The notes beneath the pieces were generated by a model. The model ran no database searches and was not told the DNA's origin. It was given only the letters and a program-made list of their open reading frames with translations. From an uncultured Dehalococcoidia bacterium (GTDB taxonomy: Bacteria; Chloroflexota; Dehalococcoidia; Lucifugimonadales; UBA3495), in contig OY282494.1 in the NCBI GenBank assembly GCA_958296385.1, positions 1,897,537-1,961,536 on the forward strand: a stretch of 64,000 nucleotides of DNA. Direction: 5' to 3'. Positions 47,643 to 54,224 of this stretch are shown here, piece after piece. Position 1 is the stretch's first letter; each line of letters starts with the position of its first letter. The position numbers and the translations under genes are program-made.

Positions 47643-47648
47643 ATTATA
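47643..47648 (-). promoter_or_regulatory. -10 box of Uma2 gene 3
   Basis: TATAAT on the minus strand, about 65 bp before the ATG at 47578. No convincing -35. Confidence 0.35.
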
Positions 47649-47697
47649 ACGGGTTTTTGCGGCTGGCAGATGCTGATGCGGAGTTGGTTACCGGGGG

Positions 47698-48543
47698 TTA
47701 GTCTTTCTGCGGCCAGGGGATTTCCAGTCGCCGTTCGCGAATCCGGGCTTTGGCCTTGACGATGCCGGCTTCAGCCCGGAGGCGGGCCGCGCGGTTCTCG
47801 GCGATGAGGGCTTCGTCCCAGAAGCGGGCCGCGAGGTGCTCGGCGGCGCGGGCATCAGCCCGGAGGCGGGCCGCGCAGATGGCGGCGGTGCGGGCCTTGG
47901 CCCGGAGGCGGGCTTCCTTTGCGGCGTCAAAGGTTAGGATGTGCCGTCCGGTGGCCGGGTCGTGCCAGGTCAGCCGGCCGCGCTCCCACCGGAGGTACAG
48001 GTGCAGCGCGGGGCTGTAACCCTGCAACACGCCGTCCGGCAGTTCATCAATATGGATTGGCTCATAGTGGTCGTCCACCAGACGGTCTCCGGTCAGCCGG
48101 GAGCCGTAATACTCGCCGGTCTGGTCAAAGCGCCAGTACTCTGCAATACCCAGCGCCGCGTAATCAAGCGGCTTAGCCACCATATCAAGATAAACGGTGC
48201 TTTCCGATGCCACCTCAATAACAAAATCCGGCGGCTTGCCCTGCTCCGTAATTAGATAACCCCGGGTAGCATGGTAAGCCTCCGGGTCAACGTCAAAAGC
48301 GACGAGCAAATCGGGCCGGCGCAGTCCGTCAACGCCGGGGCGCGGAGCCAGGGCCATCCAGCCGTCGGCGGCTACCAGGGTGGTTTCGGGCTTGCCGAGG
48401 TGCATGATGAGGAAGTGGGTATTGCCCGTCAGGTGCAGCTGTTCGAAGACGGTCACCTCATCAAGCTCACGTTGGGGCGGCTCCGGGAACCGGAAACGAA
48501 CCTTGTCTGGCGGCGTTTTGGCGGCGGTATCTGGAGTGGTCAT
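47698..48543 (-). CDS. Uma2 family nuclease with coiled-coil tail (4 of 4)
   Basis: 281 residues, paired with copy 3: both have VRFRFPEPPQRE and GYLITEQGKPPDFVxEVAS. The PD-(D/E)XK core has RRPDLLVAFDVDP and GIAEYWRFDQTG. The tail contains imperfect RAARLRAEA units. The start at 48543 (MTTPDTAAK) matches copy 3; the open frame upstream to 48675 is discarded. A TATAAT is at 48581-48586, and GAGGTTCAGCATG resembles the start region of copy 3. The two pairs frame the giant-gene region but not immediately. Confidence 0.85.
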   Translation of the reverse strand: MTTPDTAAKTPPDKVRFRFPEPPQRELDEVTVFEQLHLTGNTHFLIMHLGKPETTLVAADGWMALAPRPGVDGLRRPDLLVAFDVDPEAYHATRGYLITEQGKPPDFVIEVASESTVYLDMVAKPLDYAALGIAEYWRFDQTGEYYGSRLTGDRLVDDHYEPIHIDELPDGVLQGYSPALHLYLRWERGRLTWHDPATGRHILTFDAAKEARLRAKARTAAICAARLRADARAAEHLAARFWDEALIAENRAARLRAEAGIVKAKARIRERRLEIPWPQKD

Positions 48544-48580
48544 GCTGAACCTCTGGAGGCCGGTGGGGTGCGTGGGGCGC

Positions 48581-48586
48581 ATTATA
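48581..48586 (-). promoter_or_regulatory. -10 box of Uma2 gene 4
   Basis: TATAAT on the minus strand about 38 bp before the ATG at 48543, in the same relative setting as the box for gene 3. Confidence 0.35.
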
Positions 48587-48695
48587 CCTGTTCTGAGCTC
48601 GGGCTGGCGTGCTGGATTGGGGGCTTTAGGGCGGAAAGACCGGGTGGGTTGGGGCTGATATAATCTGGGGAGCATTTTTGTTTGGAGGGTGGGTT

Positions 48696-49487
48696 ATGGA
48701 TTTGCAGTTGCAGGGGAAGGTGGCTGTGGTGGGCGGCGCCAGCAAGGGGCTGGGGCGCGCTTGCGCTGAGGTGCTGGCCGAGGAGGGCGCGCGGGTTGCC
48801 ATCTGCTCGCGCACCGCTGCCGATTTGGAACGCGCCGCCGATGAGATCCGGTCGGCTACCGGCGCCGAGATTTTTACCTTTGCCGGCGATTTGGACAAAG
48901 AGGAAGTCATCGACGAACTGGTGGCCGCTGCTGCCGGGCATTTCGGTCAAATTGACATTATGGTGAACAACTCCGGCGGGCCGCCGCAAGCCTACGCCAA
49001 AGACTCTACCGAGGACTTGTGGCAGGTGTCGGCCAATCGCTCGCTGTTCTTTTTTGCCCGGATGACCCGCGCGGCGCTGCCCCATCTGCGCGCCCAGGGC
49101 GGCGGGCGCATCATCAACATCCTGGCCAGCACCGTCTATACGCCCATCCCCAACCTGGCGCTGTCGGCGGCCACGCGCATGGGCGTCATCGGCTTTATGA
49201 AGAACCTGGCCGACGACATCGGACGGGAGAACATCCTTATTAACAACGTTTGCCCCGGCAGCATTATGTCGGAGCGGATGATGGAGAACGTGGCAGACCG
49301 GGCGCGCACGCAGGGCATTCCCATCGAGGACGCATTGGCCCAGCGGGCCGAGCAGACGGCACTCAAGCGCATCGGCGAACCGCGGGAACTGGCCTACCTG
49401 GTGGCGTTTCTGGCGTCGTCCCGCTCCAGCTACATGACCGGCACCACTATGCTGGTGGACGGCGGGCTGGTGCGGTCGGTGATGTAG
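48696..49487 (+). CDS. Short-chain dehydrogenase/reductase with altered active site
   Basis: 263 residues. The Rossmann start is VAVVGGASKGLGRACAEVLA and NNSGGPPQ follows near 91, as in FabG-like SDRs. The usual YxxxK catalytic pair is missing: after the Ser strand NILASTVY the sequence reads PNLALSAATRMGVIG, with Leu/Ser for Tyr and Arg for Lys. A known SDR subgroup annotated as 3-oxoacyl-ACP reductase has a similar LSxxxR pattern. It ends with GTTMLVDGGLVRS. GGAGG precedes the ATG, and TATAAT at 48659-48664 is a likely -10. The TPR gene follows after 9 bp. Confidence 0.87.
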   Translation: MDLQLQGKVAVVGGASKGLGRACAEVLAEEGARVAICSRTAADLERAADEIRSATGAEIFTFAGDLDKEEVIDELVAAAAGHFGQIDIMVNNSGGPPQAYAKDSTEDLWQVSANRSLFFFARMTRAALPHLRAQGGGRIINILASTVYTPIPNLALSAATRMGVIGFMKNLADDIGRENILINNVCPGSIMSERMMENVADRARTQGIPIEDALAQRAEQTALKRIGEPRELAYLVAFLASSRSSYMTGTTMLVDGGLVRSVM

Positions 49488-49496
49488 GTAGCCGGA

Positions 49497-49856
49497 GTGA
49501 CCACGCCGCGCCGGACGCCGCCGCCGGAGCCGACCACCGCCGCCGAGTACGTGGAGCGGGGCAACCGCTACAGCCGCAACGGGGTGTACGAGCGGGCCAT
49601 CGCCGACTACACCGCCGCCATCGCGCTGGACGCCGGCCATGCCGACGCCTGGTTCAACCGGGGCATATCCTGGTACGAAGTAGGCGACTACCCCCAATCC
49701 ATCGCCGACCTGACCGAAGCCATCCGCATCGACCCCAACGACGACAACTACTACTCCCGCCGTTCGCTGTCTCACCTGTTCAACGACCAGCCGGCAGCCG
49801 CGCAAGCCGACATGGACGCCAGCGAGGAAATACGACTGCGGGCGTGGGGCAACTGA
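49497..49856 (+). CDS. Small TPR-repeat protein
   Basis: 119 residues with three tetratricopeptide repeats: AAEYVERGNRYSRNGVYERAIADY, then ADAWFNRGISWYEVGDYPQSIADL, then NYYSRRSLSHLFNDQPAAAQADM. TPRs form protein-binding scaffolds; no other domain is present. It starts at GTG 49497, 9 bp after the SDR stop, so it is probably translated from the same mRNA. Its last seven codons (LRAWGN and stop) and the next 80 bp are duplicated at 50480-50570 ahead of the orphan antitoxin. Confidence 0.82.
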   Translation: MTTPRRTPPPEPTTAAEYVERGNRYSRNGVYERAIADYTAAIALDAGHADAWFNRGISWYEVGDYPQSIADLTEAIRIDPNDDNYYSRRSLSHLFNDQPAAAQADMDASEEIRLRAWGN

Positions 49857-49935
49857 CACCCCGCCGCCGCCGATACACGCCACCCACTGCAAACGAGGTG
49901 CATTATGGTTGACGCAGCATCAGCATCAAAACCCC
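49836..49935. repeat. Direct repeat, copy 1 (duplicated at 50480-50570)
   Basis: The end of the TPR gene, the spacer with CGATACACGCCACCCACT, the ribosome site (CGAGGTGCATT) and the first codons of the antitoxin recur at 50480-50570. This shows that a TPR-end/antitoxin segment was duplicated in tandem. Confidence 0.85.
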
Positions 49936-50216
49936 AAACCGCGCCCCACCCCCACCACCGCGACCCGGAAGTGGTACGCAAAGCCGAGGCGATATTCGCC
50001 AGTATGGGAATGACGCCGGAGGACGCCATCTCCATATTCTACAAACAAACCACCCTGCACGGAGATTTTCCAATCACCGAGCTGATTCCCAACGAGAAAA
50101 CGCAGGAAGTCGTCCGCAAAGCGCGCGCCGGCATCGGCATCATCAGGTATGGTAGCGTTGACGAGATGATGGCGGAGTTTGACGATGCGCGAGCTAATCC
50201 TCACAACCAGGTATAG
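49905..50216 (+). CDS. RelB/DinJ family antitoxin
   Basis: 103 residues. It has the RelB pattern: DPEVVRKAEAIFASMGMTPEDAISIFYKQ at about 21-49, a Pro/Asn turn (ELIPNEKTQEVV), and the C-terminal toxin-binding SVDEMMAEFDDA. The N-terminal ribbon-helix-helix half would bind DNA for autoregulation, and the C-terminal tail would wrap the toxin. GAGGTG lies 7 bp before the ATG. The toxin start overlaps its 3' end by 32 bp, the usual coupled arrangement. Confidence 0.85.
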   Translation: MVDAASASKPQTAPHPHHRDPEVVRKAEAIFASMGMTPEDAISIFYKQTTLHGDFPITELIPNEKTQEVVRKARAGIGIIRYGSVDEMMAEFDDARANPHNQV

Positions 50217-50457
50217 ACGTGAACTCCGCAGGGCCGCCAGGCGCGGGAAAGACCGTGCGAAAATCAAGGAAATCACCGACCAACTCATCGCTGGCGAACC
50301 TTTGGACCCGCGGTACGGAGCCCATCAACTGGTGGGCAATATGGCTCCACTTTGGGAATGCCGCATTGAATTTGACTGGCTGCTGGTTTGGGATGAAGAC
50401 GATACTACGGTAACCCTGATGCGGACGGGCACCCACGCCGATATTTTCGGCGATTGA
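50185..50457 (+). CDS. YafQ/RelE-superfamily mRNA interferase toxin
   Basis: 90 residues from ATG 50185 (an in-frame TTG lies at 50179). It follows YafQ closely: TTRYRRELRRAARRGKD at the N-terminus, DPRYGAHQLVG with the first catalytic His, ECRIEFDWLLVW, and RTGTHADIFGD with the last catalytic His. In E. coli YafQ the middle segment has His (AHVEPDW); here it is Arg (CRIEFDW), so one of the catalytic histidines is replaced. It should cleave mRNA in the ribosome if still active. Confidence 0.87.
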   Translation: MRELILTTRYRRELRRAARRGKDRAKIKEITDQLIAGEPLDPRYGAHQLVGNMAPLWECRIEFDWLLVWDEDDTTVTLMRTGTHADIFGD

Positions 50458-50479
50458 TACCTTAACAATAACAATTCGG

Positions 50480-50570
50480 CTGCGGGCGTGGGGCAACTAA
50501 CACCCCGCAGCCGATACACGCCACCCACTACAAGCGAGGTGCATTATGGTTGACGCAGCATCAAAACCCC
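50480..50570. repeat. Direct repeat, copy 2 (of 49836-49935)
   Basis: Nearly the same as copy 1, from CTGCGGGCGTGGGGCAACT through the antitoxin start codon to GCATCAAAACCCC, with a few indels. It places the orphan antitoxin behind a copied leader. Confidence 0.85.
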
Positions 50571-50854
50571 ATCACGGCGACCCGGAAGTGGTTCGGCGAG
50601 CTGAGGCGAACCTTGCCCTAATGGGTATCACACCTGATGAGGCCATTGCCAAACTTTACGAGGCGATTGCGGCGCACTGCGAGCTTTGCCTGGAAACGGG
50701 ACGAGTTCCTAATGCGGAAACGCTGGCGGCGTTGCGTGAACCGCCGGAAGACCATATCATCTACGCCAGCGTTGACGAGATGATGGCGGAATTCTACGGT
50801 GCGAACCCCACGCACTTTAGCCCGCCCCCGACACGGCTTGTGACGGACGGTTAG
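50546..50854 (+). CDS. Orphan RelB/DinJ-like antitoxin (duplicate)
   Basis: 102 residues, a paralogue of the 49905 antitoxin: shared MVDAAS, DPEVVRRAEANLALMGITPDEAI, PNAETLAAL and ASVDEMMAEFYGA. The C-terminus ends in a different tail (SPPPTRLVTDG). No toxin follows. Instead a PD-(D/E)XK nuclease gene starts 6 bp after its stop. It may have lost its toxin after duplication, or may act as a regulator of the nuclease gene. Confidence 0.8.
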   Translation: MVDAASKPHHGDPEVVRRAEANLALMGITPDEAIAKLYEAIAAHCELCLETGRVPNAETLAALREPPEDHIIYASVDEMMAEFYGANPTHFSPPPTRLVTDG

Positions 50855-50860
50855 CGAACA

Positions 50861-51634
50861 ATGACTACGCAGGACATGAGCAAAAAGCAGACGGTCATTG
50901 CCCGTTTGTACGATGTCTGCAAGTCGCGCGGCAACCTCGTTTTTACCAACGACGAAGTGCGGGAAGTCGCGGCTTCGGTAGATTTCAGGAATCATTTTGA
51001 CGCCACTAAAATTGACAACTCGGCGGGATTGCCGAACCTGCTGGCTGCCGATGACGTTTTTGTAGTGCATTTGGGGCAAGGCCGCCATCAGTTCGTCTAT
51101 GGCATCGCAAGCGGCTATCACCAATTCGAGCCGATTCCCGAGGAACGACGCTACCAGTGGCGCTACCGGCTCAGCATCCTGAACAACATCAACACCAGCG
51201 AAAGCAATATCCTTTCCGTAGGCTACAATCAGCGCATCATTCACGATTTCCTTTACGAAGATATTGCGGCGTCGCCCAACCTGCACCTCTCCCATTGCCC
51301 TCAAGTACCGCTGGATTATCGTATTGGCGCAGATGAAATCAGCGTCAGCCAAGTACAGGTTGAAATCGATTTTACGCTGGAGCATCTTGGCGTGATAACC
51401 GTCTTTGAGGCCAGGAATGGGGAACCAGCGGATTTTAACGTACTCCAACTGTTCAACCCGTACCGTTATTATCGCCGGGTCACGCAAAGCCCGCCTGTAA
51501 CCGCCATCAATTGCTGTTATCTGCTGCGACAAGGCGACCGCTTGCGCCTTTACCTCTATTCGTTTGCCGACCCGCAAAACCCCGGTTCAATCCAACTCGA
51601 GCGCAACGCCGAGTACACCCTGGTTCCCAGATAA
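50861..51634 (+). CDS. PD-(D/E)XK nuclease-like protein A of a restriction-type cassette
   Basis: 257 residues. A winged-helix-like N-terminus covers about 7-85. The nuclease core follows: VQVEID at 165-170, VFEARNG at 181-187 and QLFNPYRYY at 196-204. It aligns along the second half with protein B (52851-53648), including the ends SIQLERNAEYTLV and SIRLLKSARYSIA. The catalytic triple would be D170, E183 and R185, so Arg sits where Lys is expected. This suggests weak or absent cleavage and perhaps a partner or recognition role. Start options are ATG 50861 or 50876. The DNA is less GC-rich than the flanks, consistent with transfer. Confidence 0.68.
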   Translation: MTTQDMSKKQTVIARLYDVCKSRGNLVFTNDEVREVAASVDFRNHFDATKIDNSAGLPNLLAADDVFVVHLGQGRHQFVYGIASGYHQFEPIPEERRYQWRYRLSILNNINTSESNILSVGYNQRIIHDFLYEDIAASPNLHLSHCPQVPLDYRIGADEISVSQVQVEIDFTLEHLGVITVFEARNGEPADFNVLQLFNPYRYYRRVTQSPPVTAINCCYLLRQGDRLRLYLYSFADPQNPGSIQLERNAEYTLVPR

Positions 51635-51664
51635 TCGCTTTGCCCCTTTAACTGCCTCAACTAC

Positions 51665-51686
51665 GTCATCACCACGACGTGATGAC
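51665..51686. promoter_or_regulatory. Inverted repeat between nuclease A and the methyltransferase
   Basis: GTCATCAC and GTGATGAC are perfect 8-bp arms around a 6-bp spacer. Three GTCCGG direct repeats at about 9-10-bp spacing follow at 51704-51728. With no T tract a terminator is unlikely; an operator for the cassette is possible. Apart from this and the promoter downstream, I see nothing else in 51635-51943. Confidence 0.4.
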
Positions 51687-51836
51687 CGTCCTGCTGGGCT
51701 TGCCGTCCGGGGTGTCCGGACTGTCCGGGCTGATTTGCGGCGCTCCCGGGCTATAACGCCGGCATTTAGCTACGGCGGCGCCTCCACGACTACATCGCCA
51801 GTGCGACGTAGCCGTGATTTCTCGCAGGACGGTTGA

Positions 51837-51865
51837 TTGATCTTTATGTTCTAATCCCGTATATT
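51837..51865 (+). promoter_or_regulatory. Sigma70-type promoter of the methyltransferase gene
   Basis: TTGATC at 51837-51842, a 17-bp spacer, and TATATT at 51860-51865, about 80 bp before the ATG. This would give the methyltransferase its own transcript, separate from nuclease A. Confidence 0.6.
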
Positions 51866-51943
51866 GCGCCGAAGTCGTGATCGAAATTCGCGCTCCGGTT
51901 GTTGCGCTGTTTCGGTCACGACAGACGCAGCAGGATAGACGGG

Positions 51944-52837
51944 ATGATGACGATCGACAATCCGCAAATCGCCTGGCAGTCTGACGATGGGCAATCATCG
52001 CTGCATTGCCGGGACGGGCTCGCTTTGCTGGGGACATTGCCGGATGCCAGCGTGGATTGCATCTGGACCGACCCGCCTTATTTTCTGTCCAACGATGGCA
52101 TGACCTGCGTTGCCGGCAAGCAGGTCAGCGTGAACAAAGGGGAGTGGGACCGGGGGGATGATCTCGAGGCGGTCTTTGAATTCAACCGGGTTTGGTTGCA
52201 GGAATGCTACCGGGTGCTCAAGCCGGCTGGCACTATCTGGGTGTCCGGTACTCATCACGTGTACCTCATAGTCGGCATGGCGATGATGCAGCTGGGCTTT
52301 CGTATCCTGAATGACATAGTTTGGGAAAAGAACAATCCGCCGCCCAATCTAGGCTGTCGCTGCTTTACGCATTCCACCGAGACAATTCTGTGGGCTACCA
52401 AAGCGCCCAAAGGCAGCAAGCACAAGTACACCTTCCACTACCAGGAGATGAAGGCCGAGAACGGCGGCAGGCAGATGAAAACCGTTTGGCGTCTTTCCAC
52501 CGCCGGACGAGCGGAAAAGAAGTTCGGCAAGCATCCGACGCAAAAGCCGGTAGCCCTGATTGACCGCTGCCTGCGCGCCAGCACAAATCCCGGTGATTTG
52601 GTGCTGGATCCCTTTGCCGGTTCAGCAACTACCGGCTGCGCGGCGATTGCGCTGGGCCGCCGGTTCATCGGCAGCGAAATTGATCGGGAGTACGCAGACA
52701 TTGGCGTACTCCGGTTGACGGCGGTCTCCGGCGAATCCGCTCCGCAAGTTGCCCTGCCAAAAGATAAAGATGCCCTTGTAAAGACGCAAGGCTATCTGTT
52801 GGATTCAGTAAAAGAATATGTCGTAGCAGCCGACTAA
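51944..52837 (+). CDS. DNA methyltransferase (beta-class N6A/N4C type)
   Basis: 297 residues. The catalytic motif IV is TDPPYFLSNDG at about 42-52 and precedes the SAM motif I, DPFAGSATTGCAAIALGRRF near 225-244, as in the beta class. The FLSN after DPPY resembles DpnA-type and other adenine methyltransferases. HPTQKPVALIDRCLRAS is the typical approach to motif I. The start is one of two tandem ATGs at 51944 and 51947 with AGGA upstream; the open frame to 51899 starts with TTG. It would protect the site cut by the flanking nucleases. The recognition sequence is unknown. Confidence 0.9.
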   Translation: MMTIDNPQIAWQSDDGQSSLHCRDGLALLGTLPDASVDCIWTDPPYFLSNDGMTCVAGKQVSVNKGEWDRGDDLEAVFEFNRVWLQECYRVLKPAGTIWVSGTHHVYLIVGMAMMQLGFRILNDIVWEKNNPPPNLGCRCFTHSTETILWATKAPKGSKHKYTFHYQEMKAENGGRQMKTVWRLSTAGRAEKKFGKHPTQKPVALIDRCLRASTNPGDLVLDPFAGSATTGCAAIALGRRFIGSEIDREYADIGVLRLTAVSGESAPQVALPKDKDALVKTQGYLLDSVKEYVVAAD

Positions 52838-52850
52838 AACGGAAACCCTG

Positions 52851-53648
52851 ATGACACCTGACGCTATTACCGAATCAAGCAATACGCCTAGCTGGAATGC
52901 CATTTTCGAACGATACAGAATTGACCTACATAATTTTGACGCTGAACCGTTTCTACTTTCTGCGGCGCAGATTGGTGAAGCCTGTCAGCATTTCCGACGC
53001 CCCAGCGAAAAGGAAGCGCGGATACTGTGCAAGCAGGATAGTAGAGCCGACCGACCTCGTGCCTTTCAAGAGAGAGGGCTATTCATCCTGCCGGTCAGGA
53101 ACGGTCATTATGCCATCGTCAAGGGCGAAGGCTACGTTGATATTCCGCCTATTACGTCGCCCTTGCAGGAGTATCAAAGCGATTTTCCATTTGAATTGGA
53201 GACTGCCCAAGCCGGCAATTCAGAAATGCAGCACCTGGACCGCGCTTACGCGTTGAGCCTAATCCGGCATTTCACTGCTGATGAGTCGCTGGTGCTTACT
53301 ATCCGGGGACGGAAGTACACACCGCCTTTTGATTTCGTAGTTGGCGAATTTGAGATAGAGACTGATGGTGTCCAAACCGAAGTTGACGGTGGTTATGAGG
53401 GGGCAAATCAGGTTGTATTGATTGAGGCCAAAGGCGGGAACGCCACCAATACAATCATCAGGCAGCTCTATTATCCGTTTCGCCAATGGCAGAGCTACAC
53501 GGCAAAGCCCGTATCTACGCTTTTCTTTCAGCGTACCAATGACAACGAATACCGCCTCTGGCATTTCGGCTTTGACGACCGGCAGGATTACAACAGCATC
53601 CGCTTGCTGAAGTCGGCCCGATATAGCATTGCCCTGCCATATAGATGA
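52851..53648 (+). CDS. PD-(D/E)XK restriction-type nuclease protein B
   Basis: 265 residues, starting 13 bp after the methyltransferase stop. The catalytic core is VQTEVD at 174-179, LIEAKGG at 190-196 (a complete D...E-x-K) and RQLYYPFRQW at 204-213. The overall order matches protein A: wing-like N-terminal half, EV/ID strand, EAK strand, QL-P-R helix, then SIRL...YSIAL. It is probably the active cleaving subunit of a type II-like enzyme. The coding DNA is distinctly AT-richer than the neighbourhood. Confidence 0.75.
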   Translation: MTPDAITESSNTPSWNAIFERYRIDLHNFDAEPFLLSAAQIGEACQHFRRPSEKEARILCKQDSRADRPRAFQERGLFILPVRNGHYAIVKGEGYVDIPPITSPLQEYQSDFPFELETAQAGNSEMQHLDRAYALSLIRHFTADESLVLTIRGRKYTPPFDFVVGEFEIETDGVQTEVDGGYEGANQVVLIEAKGGNATNTIIRQLYYPFRQWQSYTAKPVSTLFFQRTNDNEYRLWHFGFDDRQDYNSIRLLKSARYSIALPYR

Positions 53649-53747
53649 TTTAGCGCGTCATTCACGCCGTCCGGCCGCTATTGTTGATACCAGCCGGGCT
53701 TACATTCGCGAACTGGTTGGTAAAATCCTCAGCCTGGTTGAATAGCA

Positions 53748-53779
53748 AACCCCGCCGGCCTGGTTGTTCCGGCGGGGTT
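53748..53779 (-). terminator. Hairpin terminator of the thiolase/DUF35 operon
   Basis: An 11-bp perfect stem, AACCCCGCCGG (53748-53758) and CCGGCGGGGTT (53769-53779), lies 29 bp after the stop of the DUF35 gene on the minus strand and is followed by TTGCTATT there. It sits between the restriction cassette and this operon and may serve both sides. Confidence 0.65.
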
Positions 53780-53808
53780 CGGGTTCGGGCTGGCGGTGGG
53801 CGGTTCGG

Positions 53809-54222
53809 TTACCCGGCCGGTTTGAAGTAGGGGATGGTGATTTGGGGGGTGGCGGTTTGGAAGGTTACTTCTACCGCCATTCCGATGTGCACGTCTTGCG
53901 GGTTGCAGTCCACTATGTTGGTGAACATTCGGACGCCCTCCTCCAGCTCGACCAGGGCCAGCACGTAGGGCACCATGTCGGCAAAGCCGGTGGTGCGGTT
54001 TTGGTGGGTTACGGTGTACGTCCACACTGTGCCGCGCCCGCTGGACTGCACCCAGCGGATGTTCTCGCTCCAGCAGTTGGCGCAGATGCCGCGCGGGTAC
54101 CACTGGTATTCGTTGCAGTCGTCGCAAATCTGGATGACCAGTTGGCCCCGGCGGCAGGAATCCCAGAAAGCTCGGGTTTCGCCCACCACGGAGGGCAGGG
54201 GTTTGTTCCAGGCAGTAGTCAT
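53809..54222 (-). CDS. DUF35 (Zn-ribbon plus OB-fold) acyl-CoA-associated protein
   Basis: 137 residues. An N-terminal helix (FWDSCRRGQLVIQ) precedes a zinc ribbon with C-x2-C and C-x2-C pairs (ICDDCNEYQW, ICANCWSE) at about 32-55. An OB-fold follows with GRGTVWTYTVTHQN at about 63-76. Such proteins pair with thiolase-like partners; in steroid side-chain breakdown ChsH2 DUF35 domains support both hydratase and Ltp2 aldolase activity. It starts 2 bp after the thiolase-like stop, so they are translationally coupled. Complex formation with the neighbour is inferred. Confidence 0.88.
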   Translation of the reverse strand: MTTAWNKPLPSVVGETRAFWDSCRRGQLVIQICDDCNEYQWYPRGICANCWSENIRWVQSSGRGTVWTYTVTHQNRTTGFADMVPYVLALVELEEGVRMFTNIVDCNPQDVHIGMAVEVTFQTATPQITIPYFKPAG

Positions 54223-54224
54223 GG

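Noticed and set aside
53650-53744. A short frame after nuclease B ending RAYIRELVGKILSLVE
   Set aside because: About 20 recognisable residues with no start codon in frame; possibly a remnant of a lost gene, but too short to call.
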